Assembly (NCBI RefSeq): GCF_021300615.1
Contig: NZ_JAJTMY010000001.1
Coordinates: 480,300 to 544,299, forward strand
Length of the DNA stretch: 64,000 nt
Source: Helicobacter anatolicus
GTDB lineage: Bacteria > Campylobacterota > Campylobacteria > Campylobacterales > Helicobacteraceae
Reading direction: 5' to 3'
The notes beneath the pieces are model-generated. The model worked only from the letters and a program-made list of their open reading frames with translations. It made no database searches and was not told where the DNA came from. The position numbers were made by a program, and so were the translations under genes. Numbering within the stretch: position 1 is the first letter of the stretch; every line of letters begins with the position of its first letter. This document shows, piece after piece, positions 37,360-47,849 of the stretch.

Positions 37360-38310
37360 ATGGAAAAGATTTATGATATCGCAATTATTGGCGCAGGACC
37401 AGGGGGTATTGCCACAAGTATTGAAAGTAAGGTTTTGGGGATTGATAATACAATTTTGTTTGAAAAAACAAGCGAACATTCTGCAACAATTAGAAAGTTT
37501 TATAAAGATGGTAAGCGAGTTGATAAAGACTATAAAGGACAGGTTGTAGATCTTAAGGGATCAATTGATTTTTGCGATGGTGATAAAGAAGGAAGCTTAG
37601 CGCTTTTTGATTCTCTTTTGGAAAAATATCAAATCGTGCCAAAATATAACACAGATATTGAAAAAGTAGTAAAAAAAGACGGAATTTTTGAGATTAGCTC
37701 TACAAATAATGAAATCTTTCATGCTAAATTTGTTGTGATTTCTATTGGAAAAATGGGTCAGCCAAATAAACCAGATTACAAAATCCCCCCTACTTTGCTA
37801 AAAAAAGTCACATATAATGTTAATGGTATTACTGAAGGGGAAAAAGTACTTGTTGTGGGTGGTGGTAACTCTGCAGTAGAATATGCAACTGCTCTTGCAG
37901 AAATGACAGATACTACATTAAATTATCGCCGAAAAGAGTTTAATCGTATTAATGAGATTAATGCAAAAAACCTTGAAGAATCTATGCAAAAAAATCTTAA
38001 AACAAAACTAGGTGTAAATATAGAAAAACTTGAAGATGTAGATTCTAAAGCAATGGTATATTATGATGATGGTACAAGTGAGAGTTTTGATAAGATTGTG
38101 TATGCAATCGGTGGTGCGGTACCTCTTGATTTTCTTAAAAAATGTGGTTTAGAACTTGATGAAAATGGCTTGCCTATTACAAAAGATTTTGAAAGTAGCG
38201 TAGAAAATATTTTTGTTGTTGGAGATATACTCTCTAAAAATGGCGCATCTATTGCAATAGCACTTAATCAAGGTTATGAAGCAGCACTAAAAATTAAGTC
38301 AAAAATTTGA
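37360..38310 (+). CDS. fqrB: FAD/NAD(P)H oxidoreductase, FqrB-like
   Basis: A 316-residue thioredoxin-reductase-fold flavoprotein. Seen: FAD-binding IIGAGPGGIATSIESK near residue 9, NAD(P)-binding VLVVGGGNSAVEYATALAE near 165, and the C-terminal FAD motif NIFVVGDILSKNGASIA. There is no CXXC redox pair, so it is not a true thioredoxin reductase. The H. pylori protein at the same place beside ccoS is FqrB, an NADPH oxidoreductase working with flavodoxin; the name is given by position and architecture. Good AAGGA ribosome site. Confidence 0.82.
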   Translation: MEKIYDIAIIGAGPGGIATSIESKVLGIDNTILFEKTSEHSATIRKFYKDGKRVDKDYKGQVVDLKGSIDFCDGDKEGSLALFDSLLEKYQIVPKYNTDIEKVVKKDGIFEISSTNNEIFHAKFVVISIGKMGQPNKPDYKIPPTLLKKVTYNVNGITEGEKVLVVGGGNSAVEYATALAEMTDTTLNYRRKEFNRINEINAKNLEESMQKNLKTKLGVNIEKLEDVDSKAMVYYDDGTSESFDKIVYAIGGAVPLDFLKKCGLELDENGLPITKDFESSVENIFVVGDILSKNGASIAIALNQGYEAALKIKSKI

Positions 38311-38313
38311 ATT

Positions 38314-38411
38314 TGGCGAGAGGGCAGAAGAATCGAACTCCTCAACAGCTAAACACTTAGCCATTCTGTGGGTTTGAAGCCCAAGGTGCACACCAGAACA
38401 CTTGCCCCCCA
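38314..38411 (-). tRNA. selC: tRNA-Sec (anticodon UCA)
   Basis: The minus strand folds as a selenocysteine tRNA: anticodon loop CTTCAAA with UCA; a six-pair D stem with a four-base TGGT loop; a 9-bp variable arm (AATGGCTAA/TTAGCTGTT) with loop GTGT; T arm AGGAG-TTCGATT-CTTCT; an 8-nt 3' acceptor strand GCCCTCTC, discriminator G and encoded CCA. The 5' acceptor has six G then C; to fill an 8-bp stem the first base must be the T at 38411, a mismatch with C72. A TATAAT -10 lies at 38432-38427 on the minus strand. It implies that the genome uses selenocysteine, but no Sec-containing gene is seen here. Confidence 0.92.
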
Positions 38412-38534
38412 AAAACGGGTGCAAGTATTATAATCAATTTTGATAATTTTTTTACTATTTCTTGAATTAAAAATTTCTTTTTATTTTTTGGATTGTTTTT
38501 TTGATATTGTTTTTAGTAAAATTTTTTAAGATTT

Positions 38535-40790
38535 TTATGTGATACTTATCACTTGTCCTAAGGAAATATTACTATCATTACTAGGAAGATATTGATGAAA
38601 AAATAAACGCAATGTGTGCTTGGAATTTTCTCTTATAATTGCTTCACATAGAGCTTTATTCATAAAAACTCCACCTGAAAACATTAAAGTTTTTGTTTGC
38701 ATAATGTGTGCAAATTTGAAAATGATAGCGACTAGAGTGTTAATAAACTTGCTTACGATTTTTTCTTTTGCTTCATTATTTTTTAAATCTTTTAATATTT
38801 CTTTCATCATGGGTTTAATGCATACTTCATATTTAGAGGTAATCAAGAAGTGGTAGCTTTCTTTTATCTCTTCTTTGTAGTGTTGCTCTAGCATAATAGG
38901 TGCTTCACAATCATAACTATTATAATCACAAATTTCACATAAACACGCCATTGCATCAAAGATTCTTCCTACAGAAGTTGTGTGAAAAACATGTAATTTT
39001 TTATCAATAACTGTGTCAAAAAATGGAAAAATTTTAGGATATTTTTGTATATATTTTTGCTTGAGCCATAAAATATCATCATTATCACCAAACTGCCGCA
39101 CTAAACTATAGGCAATTTTATAGATTTCTTTGATACTTTTTTCTCCTCCATAAATCTCCATGTTTTCAAAATGCCCTACACGCTTATAATTTTTTAAGTT
39201 CCCAAAAATAAATTCCCCACCCCAAATTTTTCCATCTTTGCCAAGTCCTGTGCCATCCCAAATTACACCTAAGACTTTATCTTCTATTTTTAAATTTTTA
39301 TCTTGCAATAAAGAATCTGCAAAAATTGCACAAAAATGTGCATAATGATGTTGCTTTTTTTCCCATAAAATATTGTTTTTGCAACTAAGATTTTTACTAA
39401 TTTGATAAGAATGGTAATTTTGATGTAAATCGCTAATAATTTTTTTGGGTTCGAGTTGATAAATTTGCGTAAAAAAATTGTAGTTTTTTTCATAGCGAGC
39501 AAGTGTGGTTGGATTGTTTAAATCCCCAATATAAGGAGAAACAATCACCTCCCCTTCTTTTTTATATGCAAGAGTGACTTTTTGTTCTGCTCCCATACCA
39601 ATTAAAGTGTCTTTATTTTCATTTAATTGTGTAAAATGTAAATGTAATGGCGCATAACCCCTTGCTAAACGAATAATTTGCATTCCCTCCCCTACTTGCT
39701 GCACCACAGAATCGTCAATAGGATTTATAATTTCTCTTCCATGAGTAAGATATGCATCAAATACATTGCCAAGTTTGTTTAGCAATTCTTTTTCTGTAGT
39801 AATAATGGGTTCGCCATTTAGGTTTGCACTTGTGAAAACTATAGGCCTATTGATTTTTTCCATTAAAAGGTGATGTAAGCTGCTATAAGGTAAAATCACT
39901 CCCACTTGCTTGAGATTTGGTGCGATTTCTTGGAGAGGTTGTTTTTTTTGTAAGAGTACAATAGGAGCTTCTTTGCTTAAGAGTGCTTTTTTTTGCAAGG
40001 GGGTGATTTCTGCAAATTCATTGATAGAATCCAAATCTTTTAGCATAATTGCAAATGGTTTTTTTGGGCGATTCTTTAAATTTCTTAAGCGTTTAATACT
40101 TGAAGAATTTGTAGCATCACAGCAAAGAGTGAAGCCGCCTACCCCTTTGATTGCAACAATTTTTCCTTCTAAAATTGCCATAGCACAAGCATGTATTGCT
40201 TCATCATTGTGAAAATGTGTGTCTTTGTGATAAAAACTAAGTGAGATGGTGCAATTTTTACATGATAATGTTTGGGCGTGAAATCTCCTGTTATTAGGAT
40301 CTTGATAGTCTTTTAAACAATCTTTACAGAGCCCAAAATCTCGCATACTAGTATTTTTACGATCATAGGGTAATGAGTATAAAATGCTATATCTAGGCCC
40401 ACAATTTGTGCAAGTATTAAATGCGTATTGATAAAATCTTTGATGATTTTTAAGATCCTGTAAGCAATCCTTGCAAATTTTAAGATCTTGAGGGAGAATA
40501 CCTTTTAATGTAGTTTTAGCATCTTTAGAATCCAAAATATCAAATTGGGAGTATTTTTTTTGGATAATGATTTTTTTATAATCTAAACTAGTAATCAAGG
40601 CTTGTGGAGGGAGGTTGTTTTGCAAGGTTTCTAAAAAAGAATCAAGATTTTTATCAATAAGAATTTCTACATAATTGCCTCGATTTTTTACATAACCATA
40701 AATTTTTAATTGCTGAGCGATTAAATAGACATAGGGGCGAAATCCAACCCCTTGCACTCTCCCTTCAACGCGTATTTTATAAAATATCAT
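38535..40790 (-). CDS. hypF: Carbamoyltransferase HypF
   Basis: A 751-residue HypF that transfers a carbamoyl group from carbamoyl phosphate to HypE for [NiFe] hydrogenase cyanide ligands. Domains in order: acylphosphatase (VEGRVQGVGFRPYVYLIAQ, start to about 90), two zinc fingers (CKDCLQDL...CTNCGP and CKDCLKDY...CKNC, about 105-190), YrdC-like (IKGVGGFTLCCDATN, about 215-380) and the Kae1-like C-terminal half with HHYAHFCAIFADS. All are complete. It overlaps aguA by 14 bases. CarA/CarB supply the carbamoyl phosphate. Confidence 0.96.
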   Translation of the reverse strand: MIFYKIRVEGRVQGVGFRPYVYLIAQQLKIYGYVKNRGNYVEILIDKNLDSFLETLQNNLPPQALITSLDYKKIIIQKKYSQFDILDSKDAKTTLKGILPQDLKICKDCLQDLKNHQRFYQYAFNTCTNCGPRYSILYSLPYDRKNTSMRDFGLCKDCLKDYQDPNNRRFHAQTLSCKNCTISLSFYHKDTHFHNDEAIHACAMAILEGKIVAIKGVGGFTLCCDATNSSSIKRLRNLKNRPKKPFAIMLKDLDSINEFAEITPLQKKALLSKEAPIVLLQKKQPLQEIAPNLKQVGVILPYSSLHHLLMEKINRPIVFTSANLNGEPIITTEKELLNKLGNVFDAYLTHGREIINPIDDSVVQQVGEGMQIIRLARGYAPLHLHFTQLNENKDTLIGMGAEQKVTLAYKKEGEVIVSPYIGDLNNPTTLARYEKNYNFFTQIYQLEPKKIISDLHQNYHSYQISKNLSCKNNILWEKKQHHYAHFCAIFADSLLQDKNLKIEDKVLGVIWDGTGLGKDGKIWGGEFIFGNLKNYKRVGHFENMEIYGGEKSIKEIYKIAYSLVRQFGDNDDILWLKQKYIQKYPKIFPFFDTVIDKKLHVFHTTSVGRIFDAMACLCEICDYNSYDCEAPIMLEQHYKEEIKESYHFLITSKYEVCIKPMMKEILKDLKNNEAKEKIVSKFINTLVAIIFKFAHIMQTKTLMFSGGVFMNKALCEAIIRENSKHTLRLFFHQYLPSNDSNISLGQVISIT

Positions 40791-41778
40791 AAAGTTGCAT
40801 TGTTACACAATGAAGGCTTCCGTGTTGACGAATTAATACAGAACAATCAATAGGAATTACCTCATAATAGGGTTTTAGTGTATTGATAGCTTGTATGTCA
40901 AGATCAGGTATATTATAAATAGGAAGCAGCAAAGTTTTATTATTGATAAGTAAAAAATTTGCATAACTTGCAGGCAATCTCTCCTTATTAAAAAATACCT
41001 TAGGAAGTGGTAGGGGCAAGAGATGATAAGGTTTACCTTCTTTAGTTTTTAATTTTTTTAACTCTTCTTGCATTTTGTTAAGCTCTGTAAAATGTTCATC
41101 ATTTTTATCATTACATGCAATGTATGCAATTGTATTGGGATTGATAAATCTTGCTAAAGTATCAATATGGCTATCTGTATCATCTCCAGCTAAATATCCA
41201 TGATGAAGCCATAAGATTCTTTCTACTCCTAAAATATCCTTTAATTTTGCATCAAGTTCTTCTTGTGTATAAAAAGGATTGCGATTTTTTTCTAAAAGGC
41301 ATTGTGTATTGGTTAGCAATGTTCCCATTCCATCGCTATCAATACTCCCCCCTTCTAAGATTAAATCTTGCGTCAAAAGATTTGGTAGGATTTTTTGCTG
41401 AAAAAGTGTAGAAGAAACTTGATTATCAAAACAACTAGCAAATTTTAGCCCCCACCCATTAAAACCAAAATCTAAATGCAAGATTTTAGAATCGTTTTTG
41501 ATACTAATAGGTCCAAAATCTCTTGCCCAAGTGTCATTTGTAGGAATTCTTAAAATTATAAGATTAGAGGAAGAGAGATGAGAATGTAAAAAATCCATTC
41601 CTTCATGGTCATTAGGATCAACGCATAATATAACTTTTTCGTGAGGTAGAATTGCTTGAATAATTGTCAAAAATGTTTGTCTTGCTTCATCTAAATACTC
41701 ATTCCAATCACTATTTTTATGCGGAAATGCCATTAAAATAGCTTTTTGTTCTTCCCACTCTGCTGGTAATATTTTCAT
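40777..41778 (-). CDS. aguA: Agmatine deiminase
   Basis: A 333-residue enzyme of the pentein fold converting agmatine to N-carbamoylputrescine and ammonia. Seen: PAEWEEQKAILMAFPHKNSDW at the start, TWARDFGPISI, ILEGGSIDSDG, GDDTDSHIDTLARF, and the catalytic Cys at about residue 324 in HGSLHCVTMQ. The ATG at 41778 is preferred (AGGAAG just upstream, conserved start MKILPAEW); a longer frame would overlap divergent tsaD. It is followed by hypF with an overlap. Confidence 0.94.
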   Translation of the reverse strand: MKILPAEWEEQKAILMAFPHKNSDWNEYLDEARQTFLTIIQAILPHEKVILCVDPNDHEGMDFLHSHLSSSNLIILRIPTNDTWARDFGPISIKNDSKILHLDFGFNGWGLKFASCFDNQVSSTLFQQKILPNLLTQDLILEGGSIDSDGMGTLLTNTQCLLEKNRNPFYTQEELDAKLKDILGVERILWLHHGYLAGDDTDSHIDTLARFINPNTIAYIACNDKNDEHFTELNKMQEELKKLKTKEGKPYHLLPLPLPKVFFNKERLPASYANFLLINNKTLLLPIYNIPDLDIQAINTLKPYYEVIPIDCSVLIRQHGSLHCVTMQLYDIL

Positions 41779-41835
41779 AACTTCCTTTCTTTTATGTAGA
41801 ATCATGTATAATTCTATCAAAAAAATAGGTGGATT

Positions 41836-42837
41836 ATGATACTTAGCATAGAAAGCAGCTGTGATGATAGCTCTATTGCCATTACAAGAATTTCTGATAG
41901 CAAACTTCTTTGGCATAAAAAACTTTCTCAAGAAAATACCCATAGCCTTTATGGTGGAGTTGTCCCTGAAATTGCTTCAAGAATGCATGCAAAAGATTTA
42001 CCATTGTTACTAAAAGAAGTATTAGATTCTTTTGATAAAACACAGATAAAAGCTATTGGTGTTACCACACAGCCGGGATTAAGTGTTACACTTATTGAAG
42101 GATTGATGATGGCAAAAACTTTGAGTTTGGAGCTTAATATTCCTATTATTGGTATCAATCACCTAAAAGGGCATATTTTTTCACTTTTTATCAATCAGGA
42201 AAATTATAATTTTCCTATGAGTGTTTTACTTGTTTCTGGTGGACACACACAAATTATTGAAATTAGTGATATAAAACATATGAAAATTATTGCGCAGACA
42301 ATGGATGATAGTTTTGGTGAAAGTTTTGATAAAGTCGCAAAAATGTTAAACCTATCTTATCCAGGAGGGCCAATTATTCAAGAGTACGCAGAAAAATATC
42401 AAGGTGAGCTTTATAATTTACCTATACCCTTAAAAAATCATTCAGGAATTGCTTTTAGTTTTTCTGGTTTAAAAAATGCTGTGCGTTTGCAAATAGAAAA
42501 AGATTCTAGTAATCCTTATAAAATTGCTAAAAGTTTTCAAGATGCAGCATGTAAGCACTTATTACAACAACTAGAAAGATATTTTAAAAAACATCGGGCA
42601 CCAAAAAATTTTGCTATCGTTGGTGGTGCAAGTGCAAATACTTATTTGAGGGAAAAAGTTTGTCAGCTTTGTCAAAAATATCAAAAAACCCTTTTTTTAG
42701 CACCTTTAGAATTTTGTTCTGATAATGCTGCAATGATAGGAAGATATGCTGTTGAAAAATATAAGAATCAAGAATTTGATAATTTTTTTGATCTTCAATG
42801 TAGCCCCAAAAGTACACAAGGAGAATTTATTTTATAG
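41836..42837 (+). CDS. tsaD: tRNA N6-threonylcarbamoyladenosine transferase
   Basis: A 333-residue TsaD/Kae1/Gcp protein that transfers the threonylcarbamoyl group to A37 of ANN-decoding tRNAs. Seen: N-terminal [27 protein letters not shown], metal-binding [11 protein letters not shown] (HXXXH), [30 protein letters not shown], and C-terminal [15 protein letters not shown] with SDNAAMIG. Length is normal. It is divergent from aguA and followed by a hairpin with a T run. Confidence 0.96.
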   Translation: MILSIESSCDDSSIAITRISDSKLLWHKKLSQENTHSLYGGVVPEIASRMHAKDLPLLLKEVLDSFDKTQIKAIGVTTQPGLSVTLIEGLMMAKTLSLELNIPIIGINHLKGHIFSLFINQENYNFPMSVLLVSGGHTQIIEISDIKHMKIIAQTMDDSFGESFDKVAKMLNLSYPGGPIIQEYAEKYQGELYNLPIPLKNHSGIAFSFSGLKNAVRLQIEKDSSNPYKIAKSFQDAACKHLLQQLERYFKKHRAPKNFAIVGGASANTYLREKVCQLCQKYQKTLFLAPLEFCSDNAAMIGRYAVEKYKNQEFDNFFDLQCSPKSTQGEFIL

Positions 42838-42844
42838 TTTTACT

Positions 42845-42918
42845 AAGTGGTTAAACTCTCTTTGCATGGATATTTCTTTTATAAAATTTGCTATAAAAAG
42901 ACTTACGAAGTGGTTAAA
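42845..42918 (+). repeat. Direct repeat pair AAGTGGTTAAA
   Basis: The 11-mer AAGTGGTTAAA occurs at 42845-42855 and 42908-42918 in the short region after tsaD. Its 9-base core (TAACCACTT on the other strand) appears twice more upstream of hsdM. No known binding site is recognised. Confidence 0.5.
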
Positions 42919-42979
42919 TATGATTAGTAGCTAAAAAATGGGGTAAATTAGAACTTAGTTTTTATATTTTTTTATAGTG

Positions 42980-43030
42980 GATATAGAGATTATAAAATAT
43001 TCTTATATCTCTATCACACTCTTTTTTTTT
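42980..43030 (+). terminator. Terminator after tsaD
   Basis: GATATAGAGAT (42980-42990) pairs with ATCTCTATC (43007-43015), with extra A/T pairs inside, and is followed a few bases later by nine T (43022-43030). It lies between convergent tsaD and ppsA. Confidence 0.6.
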
Positions 43031-43031
43031 A

Positions 43032-45452
43032 TTATTGTTTTAAAGTTTTTTCTAATTGTGCAATTCTTGTCCAAGTTTCTATGATAGAATCAGGATTTAG
43101 AGAAATAGAACTAATTCCCTCTCGAACTAAAAATTCCGCAACTTCTGGATAATCACTAGGTGCTTGTCCGCAGATTCCACAATATTTATTATGTTTTTGA
43201 CATGCTTTAATCGCTCGTTTAAACATTTCAAGCATTGCAGGATTTCTTTCATCAAAAATATGGCTTACAAGTTGCCCATCTCTATCGACACCCAAAGTTA
43301 GTTGCGTGAGATCATTAGAACCAATTGAAAAACCATCAAAAAGATTTAGGAATTCATCAGCCAAAATTACATTTACAGGTAATTCACACATTACATAAAT
43401 TTCAAGCCCATTTTTTCCAGATTCCAATCCATTGCGTCGTAGAATTTCTAAAACTTTTATCCCCTCTTCCGGGGTTCTTAAAAATGGAATCATCACTTTC
43501 ATGTTAGTTAATCCCATTTCCTCTCTTACCATAGCAAGTGCTTGAATCTCCCATTCAAAAGCAGTACGATAAAGATCAGAATAATATCGACTAGCACCAC
43601 GATAGCCTAGCATAGGATTTTCTTCTTGAGGTTCATATCCTGCTCCAGCAATCATTCCACGATATTCATTAGATTTAAAATCACTAGTTCTTACAATTAC
43701 AGGTTTGGGATAAAAAGCAGCTGCAATCATTCCCATTCCCTCGGCAATTTTTTTAATAAAAAAGTCTTTGGGGTTGTCATATCCCGAAATTAATTTTTGT
43801 ATCTCAGGATATTCAGGAATATTAGTTTTACCATTTTGGATATCTACTAATGCTAAGGGATGCGCTTTGATTTGATTAAGGATAATCAATTCCATTCTTG
43901 CAAGTCCTACACCATCATTTGGCATTTGTGCAAAACTAAATGCTTTTTCTGGATTTCCGATGTTCATATAAACTTTTGTTTTTGTATTGCCAATATTATC
44001 AAGTTTAATTTGTTCTACTTCGTAATCATGAATCCCTGCATACACATATCCTTCTTCACCTTCAGCACAAGATACTGTAACCTCCATTCCAGTGTAAAGT
44101 CTATCAGTAGCACCTACGGCACCAACGATTGCAGGCACACCTATTTCTCTAGCTACAATTGCTGCATGACAAGTTCTCCCGCCACGATTAGTAATTACTG
44201 CAGCAGCTTTTTTCATCGCTGGTTCCCAATCAGGATCTGTATTATCAGTAACTAAAATTTCACCCTCTTTAAAAGTATTCATATGTTCAATATCATTAAT
44301 AATTCTCACTTTGCCATGACCAATTTTTCCGCCAGTTGCCCTGCCTTGAATGATAATTTCTTTTTCATCATTATTTTTAAATTTGTATTTTTCAATAACC
44401 TGTGCATTATTTTTATTTTTTTGGCTTTGTACGGTTTCAGGACGCGCCTGCACGATAAAAATCTCACCACTATCACCATCTTTTGCCCATTCCATATCCA
44501 TAGGACGATATTCTCCTGCTTCTTTTGTGTAGTGTTTCTCGATTATAATGGCATATCTTGCAAGAGTTAAAATATCTTCGTCTGTAAGTGAAAAGCTTTG
44601 CATTTCTTTTTGAGTTGTTGCAATATTTTTTGTAGGATGATCACTTCCTTTTGGCGCATAAACCATTTTTACATTTTTATGCCCAAGTTGTCTTTTGATA
44701 ATAGGTCTTTTACCATCTTGTAGTGTAGGTTTAAAAACATAAAACTCATCGGGATTTACTGTTCCACCCACGACATTTTCACCAAGTCCCCAGCTTGAAG
44801 TGATAAATACTGCATCTTTAAATCCTGTTTCTGTATCAATAGAAAACATAACCCCAGAGCTTCCTTTATCAGAACGTACCATTTTTTGTACACCCACAGA
44901 AAGTGCAACTTTAAAATGATCAAATCCTCTTGAAGCGCGATAGCTTACCGCCCTATCAGTAAAAAGTGAGGCAAAACAAGATTTGATATAATGGATCAAT
45001 TCAGTTTGCCCTTTGATACTTAAATATGTATCTTGTTGACCCGCAAAACTTGCATCTGGTAAATCTTCCGCAGTAGCAGAACTTCTTACTGCTACATCAG
45101 CTTCTTTCATGCCATACTCATCACTTAAAATCTTATATGCTTCAAAAATCTCATCTCTTAGGTCGCTAGGAAATGGTGTGCCAAAAATAAGTTCACGGAT
45201 TTTTTTAGATCGTGTTTTCAATACATCAATTTCTGTTACATCAACATCTTTTAAAAGTTCTATAATTTTTTCTTTAATTCCACCGTTATTAAGTAAATAC
45301 CAATAAGCATCACTAGTGATAGCAAAACCATTTGGCACTTTAATACCTGCAGGAATTAACTCTTGAAACATTTCTCCTATACTGGCATTTTTGCCACCAA
45401 CTAATGGAACATCTTTGTTATTGAGCTCTTTAAAAAACTTGATGTATTTCAT
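43032..45452 (-). CDS. ppsA: Phosphoenolpyruvate synthase
   Basis: An 806-residue PEP synthase (pyruvate, water dikinase) converting pyruvate and ATP to PEP, AMP and phosphate for gluconeogenesis. Seen: N-terminal [18 protein letters not shown], the nucleotide-binding domain with [25 protein letters not shown], the phosphorylated His in the motif [15 protein letters not shown] at about the middle, and the C-terminal PEP-binding barrel with [16 protein letters not shown] and [12 protein letters not shown]. Length is normal. It stands alone, divergent from purL with about 200 bases between. Confidence 0.96.
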   Translation of the reverse strand: MKYIKFFKELNNKDVPLVGGKNASIGEMFQELIPAGIKVPNGFAITSDAYWYLLNNGGIKEKIIELLKDVDVTEIDVLKTRSKKIRELIFGTPFPSDLRDEIFEAYKILSDEYGMKEADVAVRSSATAEDLPDASFAGQQDTYLSIKGQTELIHYIKSCFASLFTDRAVSYRASRGFDHFKVALSVGVQKMVRSDKGSSGVMFSIDTETGFKDAVFITSSWGLGENVVGGTVNPDEFYVFKPTLQDGKRPIIKRQLGHKNVKMVYAPKGSDHPTKNIATTQKEMQSFSLTDEDILTLARYAIIIEKHYTKEAGEYRPMDMEWAKDGDSGEIFIVQARPETVQSQKNKNNAQVIEKYKFKNNDEKEIIIQGRATGGKIGHGKVRIINDIEHMNTFKEGEILVTDNTDPDWEPAMKKAAAVITNRGGRTCHAAIVAREIGVPAIVGAVGATDRLYTGMEVTVSCAEGEEGYVYAGIHDYEVEQIKLDNIGNTKTKVYMNIGNPEKAFSFAQMPNDGVGLARMELIILNQIKAHPLALVDIQNGKTNIPEYPEIQKLISGYDNPKDFFIKKIAEGMGMIAAAFYPKPVIVRTSDFKSNEYRGMIAGAGYEPQEENPMLGYRGASRYYSDLYRTAFEWEIQALAMVREEMGLTNMKVMIPFLRTPEEGIKVLEILRRNGLESGKNGLEIYVMCELPVNVILADEFLNLFDGFSIGSNDLTQLTLGVDRDGQLVSHIFDERNPAMLEMFKRAIKACQKHNKYCGICGQAPSDYPEVAEFLVREGISSISLNPDSIIETWTRIAQLEKTLKQ

Positions 45453-45659
45453 AACTGTCTTGTCTCCGCAATTTATGTTTTTATAGTATGCATACCATTT
45501 TGGTAAGTTTAGCTAAAAATTAAGCTTGGCATTATTTTAATTAGATAAAACTTTAATAAAACTTAATCATATATTTTTTTTAAATTTTTATTCCAAATAG
45601 CAGTCCTTTTTGTTAGAATCGTGAAGAAATAAATCGTAGAAATTCTAAAAGGTGTCAAA

Positions 45660-47849
45660 ATGCTTCCTGATTTACAAAATATATTAGAAAAACATAAACT
45701 TTCTCAAGAGGATTATCAAGAGATTAAAAAGATTCTCCAAAGAGAACCAAATCTATTAGAAATTGGAATCTTTTCTGCCATGTGGAGTGAGCATTGTAGC
45801 TATAAATCTAGCAAAAAATATCTTAGTGGTTTCCCTACAAAAGCACCTTGGGTAATTCAAGGGCCTGGAGAAAATGCAGGTGTAATTGATATTACCAAAG
45901 GTTATAGCGCAGTTTTTAAAGTAGAATCTCACAATCACCCTAGTTTTATTGAACCTTATGCGGGTGCTGCTACAGGTGTTGGTGGAATTATGAGAGATGT
46001 TTTTACAATGGGCGCTCGCCCTGTAGCAAGTCTTAATGCTATTAGATTTGGACGCATTGATACACAAGATTCTATGGCTAATTTACATAAATTTTTATTA
46101 AAAGGTGTTGTAAGAGGGATTGGGGGCTATGGAAATTGCATGGGAGTGCCCACAATCGGAGGTGAGACAAGTTTTAATGCTTGTTATAATGGAAATATTT
46201 TAGTAAATGCCTTTACTTTAGGTATTGCAAAAACTGATGAAATTTTTTATGGACGCGCTGAGGGAATTGGTAATCCTGTAATTTATGTAGGGAGTAAAAC
46301 AGGTAGAGATGGTCTTGGCGGGGCTGTAATGAGTAGTGATAGCTTTGATGAAGAATCTAAATCCTTACGCCCTACTGTGCAAATTGGCGATCCCTTTAGT
46401 GAAAAGCTTTTATTGGAAGCATGTTTAGAATTATTTAAAAAAGATTTGATTGTAGGGATTCAAGATATGGGTGCTGCAGGGCTTACTAGTTCAAGCTTTG
46501 AAATGGCAGGGCGAAGTGGTAGTGGAATGGTAATGCATTTAGATAAAGTACCAATGCGAGAAAAAGGCATGACACCTTATGATTTAATGCTTAGTGAATC
46601 GCAAGAAAGAATGTTAATTTGTGCGAAAAAAGGAAAAGAGCAAGAAGTAATAGAAATTTTTCAAAAATGGGAAGTTGATGTGGCAATTATTGGAGAAGTT
46701 ACAGATAGTGGACTAATGGAGCTTTATTGGTATGGAGAAAAGTGTGCAAGTCTTCCAATTGCCCCTATTGCAGAAAATGCACCAATACTAGATCGTGAAA
46801 TAAAAGAGCCTGTGTATTTGCAAAATTTGCGTCAAAAAAACTACAAACCTATAATAGAAAATCCTACTTCTATTTTACAAAAAATGCTTGCAGATATTGA
46901 AGTAGCAGATAAAAATTTTATTTATGAGCAATATGATAGCATGGTGCAAACAAATACTATCACGGGCGTTGGGAAGCTTGATGGAAGTACAATTAGAGTA
47001 AAAGAAAATGACACGGCATTATCAATGGCAATTTGCTCTCCTATTACTTATTGCTATCTTAATCCTAAGGAAGGTAGCAAAATTGCAGTAGCAATTGCAG
47101 GGCGTAAGTGCGTAAGTCGTGGAGCTAGACCACTAGCAATTAGTGATTGTTTAAATTTTGGAAATCCAACAAATCAAGAAGTAATGTGGCAATTTAAAGA
47201 ATCTACAGAAGGCATTAAAGAAGCTTGCAAGATTCTTAATACCCCTGTAGTAAGTGGTAATGTTTCCTTATATAATCAAACAGATGATAAAGATATTTAT
47301 CCTACTCCTACGATTGTAAGTGTTGGGCTTTGTGAAGATTATAATAAAACTTTAGATTCTTCACTAAAAAATGAAGGAAATACAATTATTCTTCTTGGAG
47401 AATTAGGAAGTGATTTTGGTGGGAGTTTATTACAAAGAATTATGCAAAATGAAATTAGTGGGGATTGTCCGCAAATTGATTTAGATGCAGAATTAAGATT
47501 ATGGAATCTGGTTTTAGAATGCAATCAAAAATCTTTAATAAAAAGTGCCAAAAGTGTGGGCAAGGGTGGCATTGCGTTGGGACTAAGTAAAATGGCAATT
47601 TTGGGTGAAAAGGGAGTAGATATTACAACTCCTTTTAGTACAGAAATGCTTTTTTCAGAAAGCCAAAGCCTTATGCTTATAGAAACTCATATGCCTGAAA
47701 AATTGCAAGAAATAGCAAAAAATTTTGGTGTGGCTTGTAGAATTTTAGGGAAAGTTTCTATCGATAAAATTAAAATTGATGCGATTGTTTGTACATTACA
47801 GAATGCTAAAGAACTTTATTATCAAAGCTTCAAAAAGATTTTAGGCTAA
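45660..47849 (+). CDS. purL: Phosphoribosylformylglycinamidine synthase subunit PurL
   Basis: A 729-residue small-type PurL, which needs separate PurS and PurQ partners, converting FGAR to FGAM in purine synthesis. Seen: [22 protein letters not shown] with the catalytic His, [23 protein letters not shown], and [17 protein letters not shown]; two PurM-like halves. H. pylori, as I recall, lacks de novo purine genes, so this separates the organism from it. AAAGGTG at 45649-45655 is the ribosome site. Its stop overlaps the next start by one base. Confidence 0.96.
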   Translation: MLPDLQNILEKHKLSQEDYQEIKKILQREPNLLEIGIFSAMWSEHCSYKSSKKYLSGFPTKAPWVIQGPGENAGVIDITKGYSAVFKVESHNHPSFIEPYAGAATGVGGIMRDVFTMGARPVASLNAIRFGRIDTQDSMANLHKFLLKGVVRGIGGYGNCMGVPTIGGETSFNACYNGNILVNAFTLGIAKTDEIFYGRAEGIGNPVIYVGSKTGRDGLGGAVMSSDSFDEESKSLRPTVQIGDPFSEKLLLEACLELFKKDLIVGIQDMGAAGLTSSSFEMAGRSGSGMVMHLDKVPMREKGMTPYDLMLSESQERMLICAKKGKEQEVIEIFQKWEVDVAIIGEVTDSGLMELYWYGEKCASLPIAPIAENAPILDREIKEPVYLQNLRQKNYKPIIENPTSILQKMLADIEVADKNFIYEQYDSMVQTNTITGVGKLDGSTIRVKENDTALSMAICSPITYCYLNPKEGSKIAVAIAGRKCVSRGARPLAISDCLNFGNPTNQEVMWQFKESTEGIKEACKILNTPVVSGNVSLYNQTDDKDIYPTPTIVSVGLCEDYNKTLDSSLKNEGNTIILLGELGSDFGGSLLQRIMQNEISGDCPQIDLDAELRLWNLVLECNQKSLIKSAKSVGKGGIALGLSKMAILGEKGVDITTPFSTEMLFSESQSLMLIETHMPEKLQEIAKNFGVACRILGKVSIDKIKIDAIVCTLQNAKELYYQSFKKILG

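Noticed and set aside
43860..44570. Two open frames of 131 and 95 codons opposite ppsA
   Set aside because: They lie inside the well-supported ppsA gene and show antisense-type composition.
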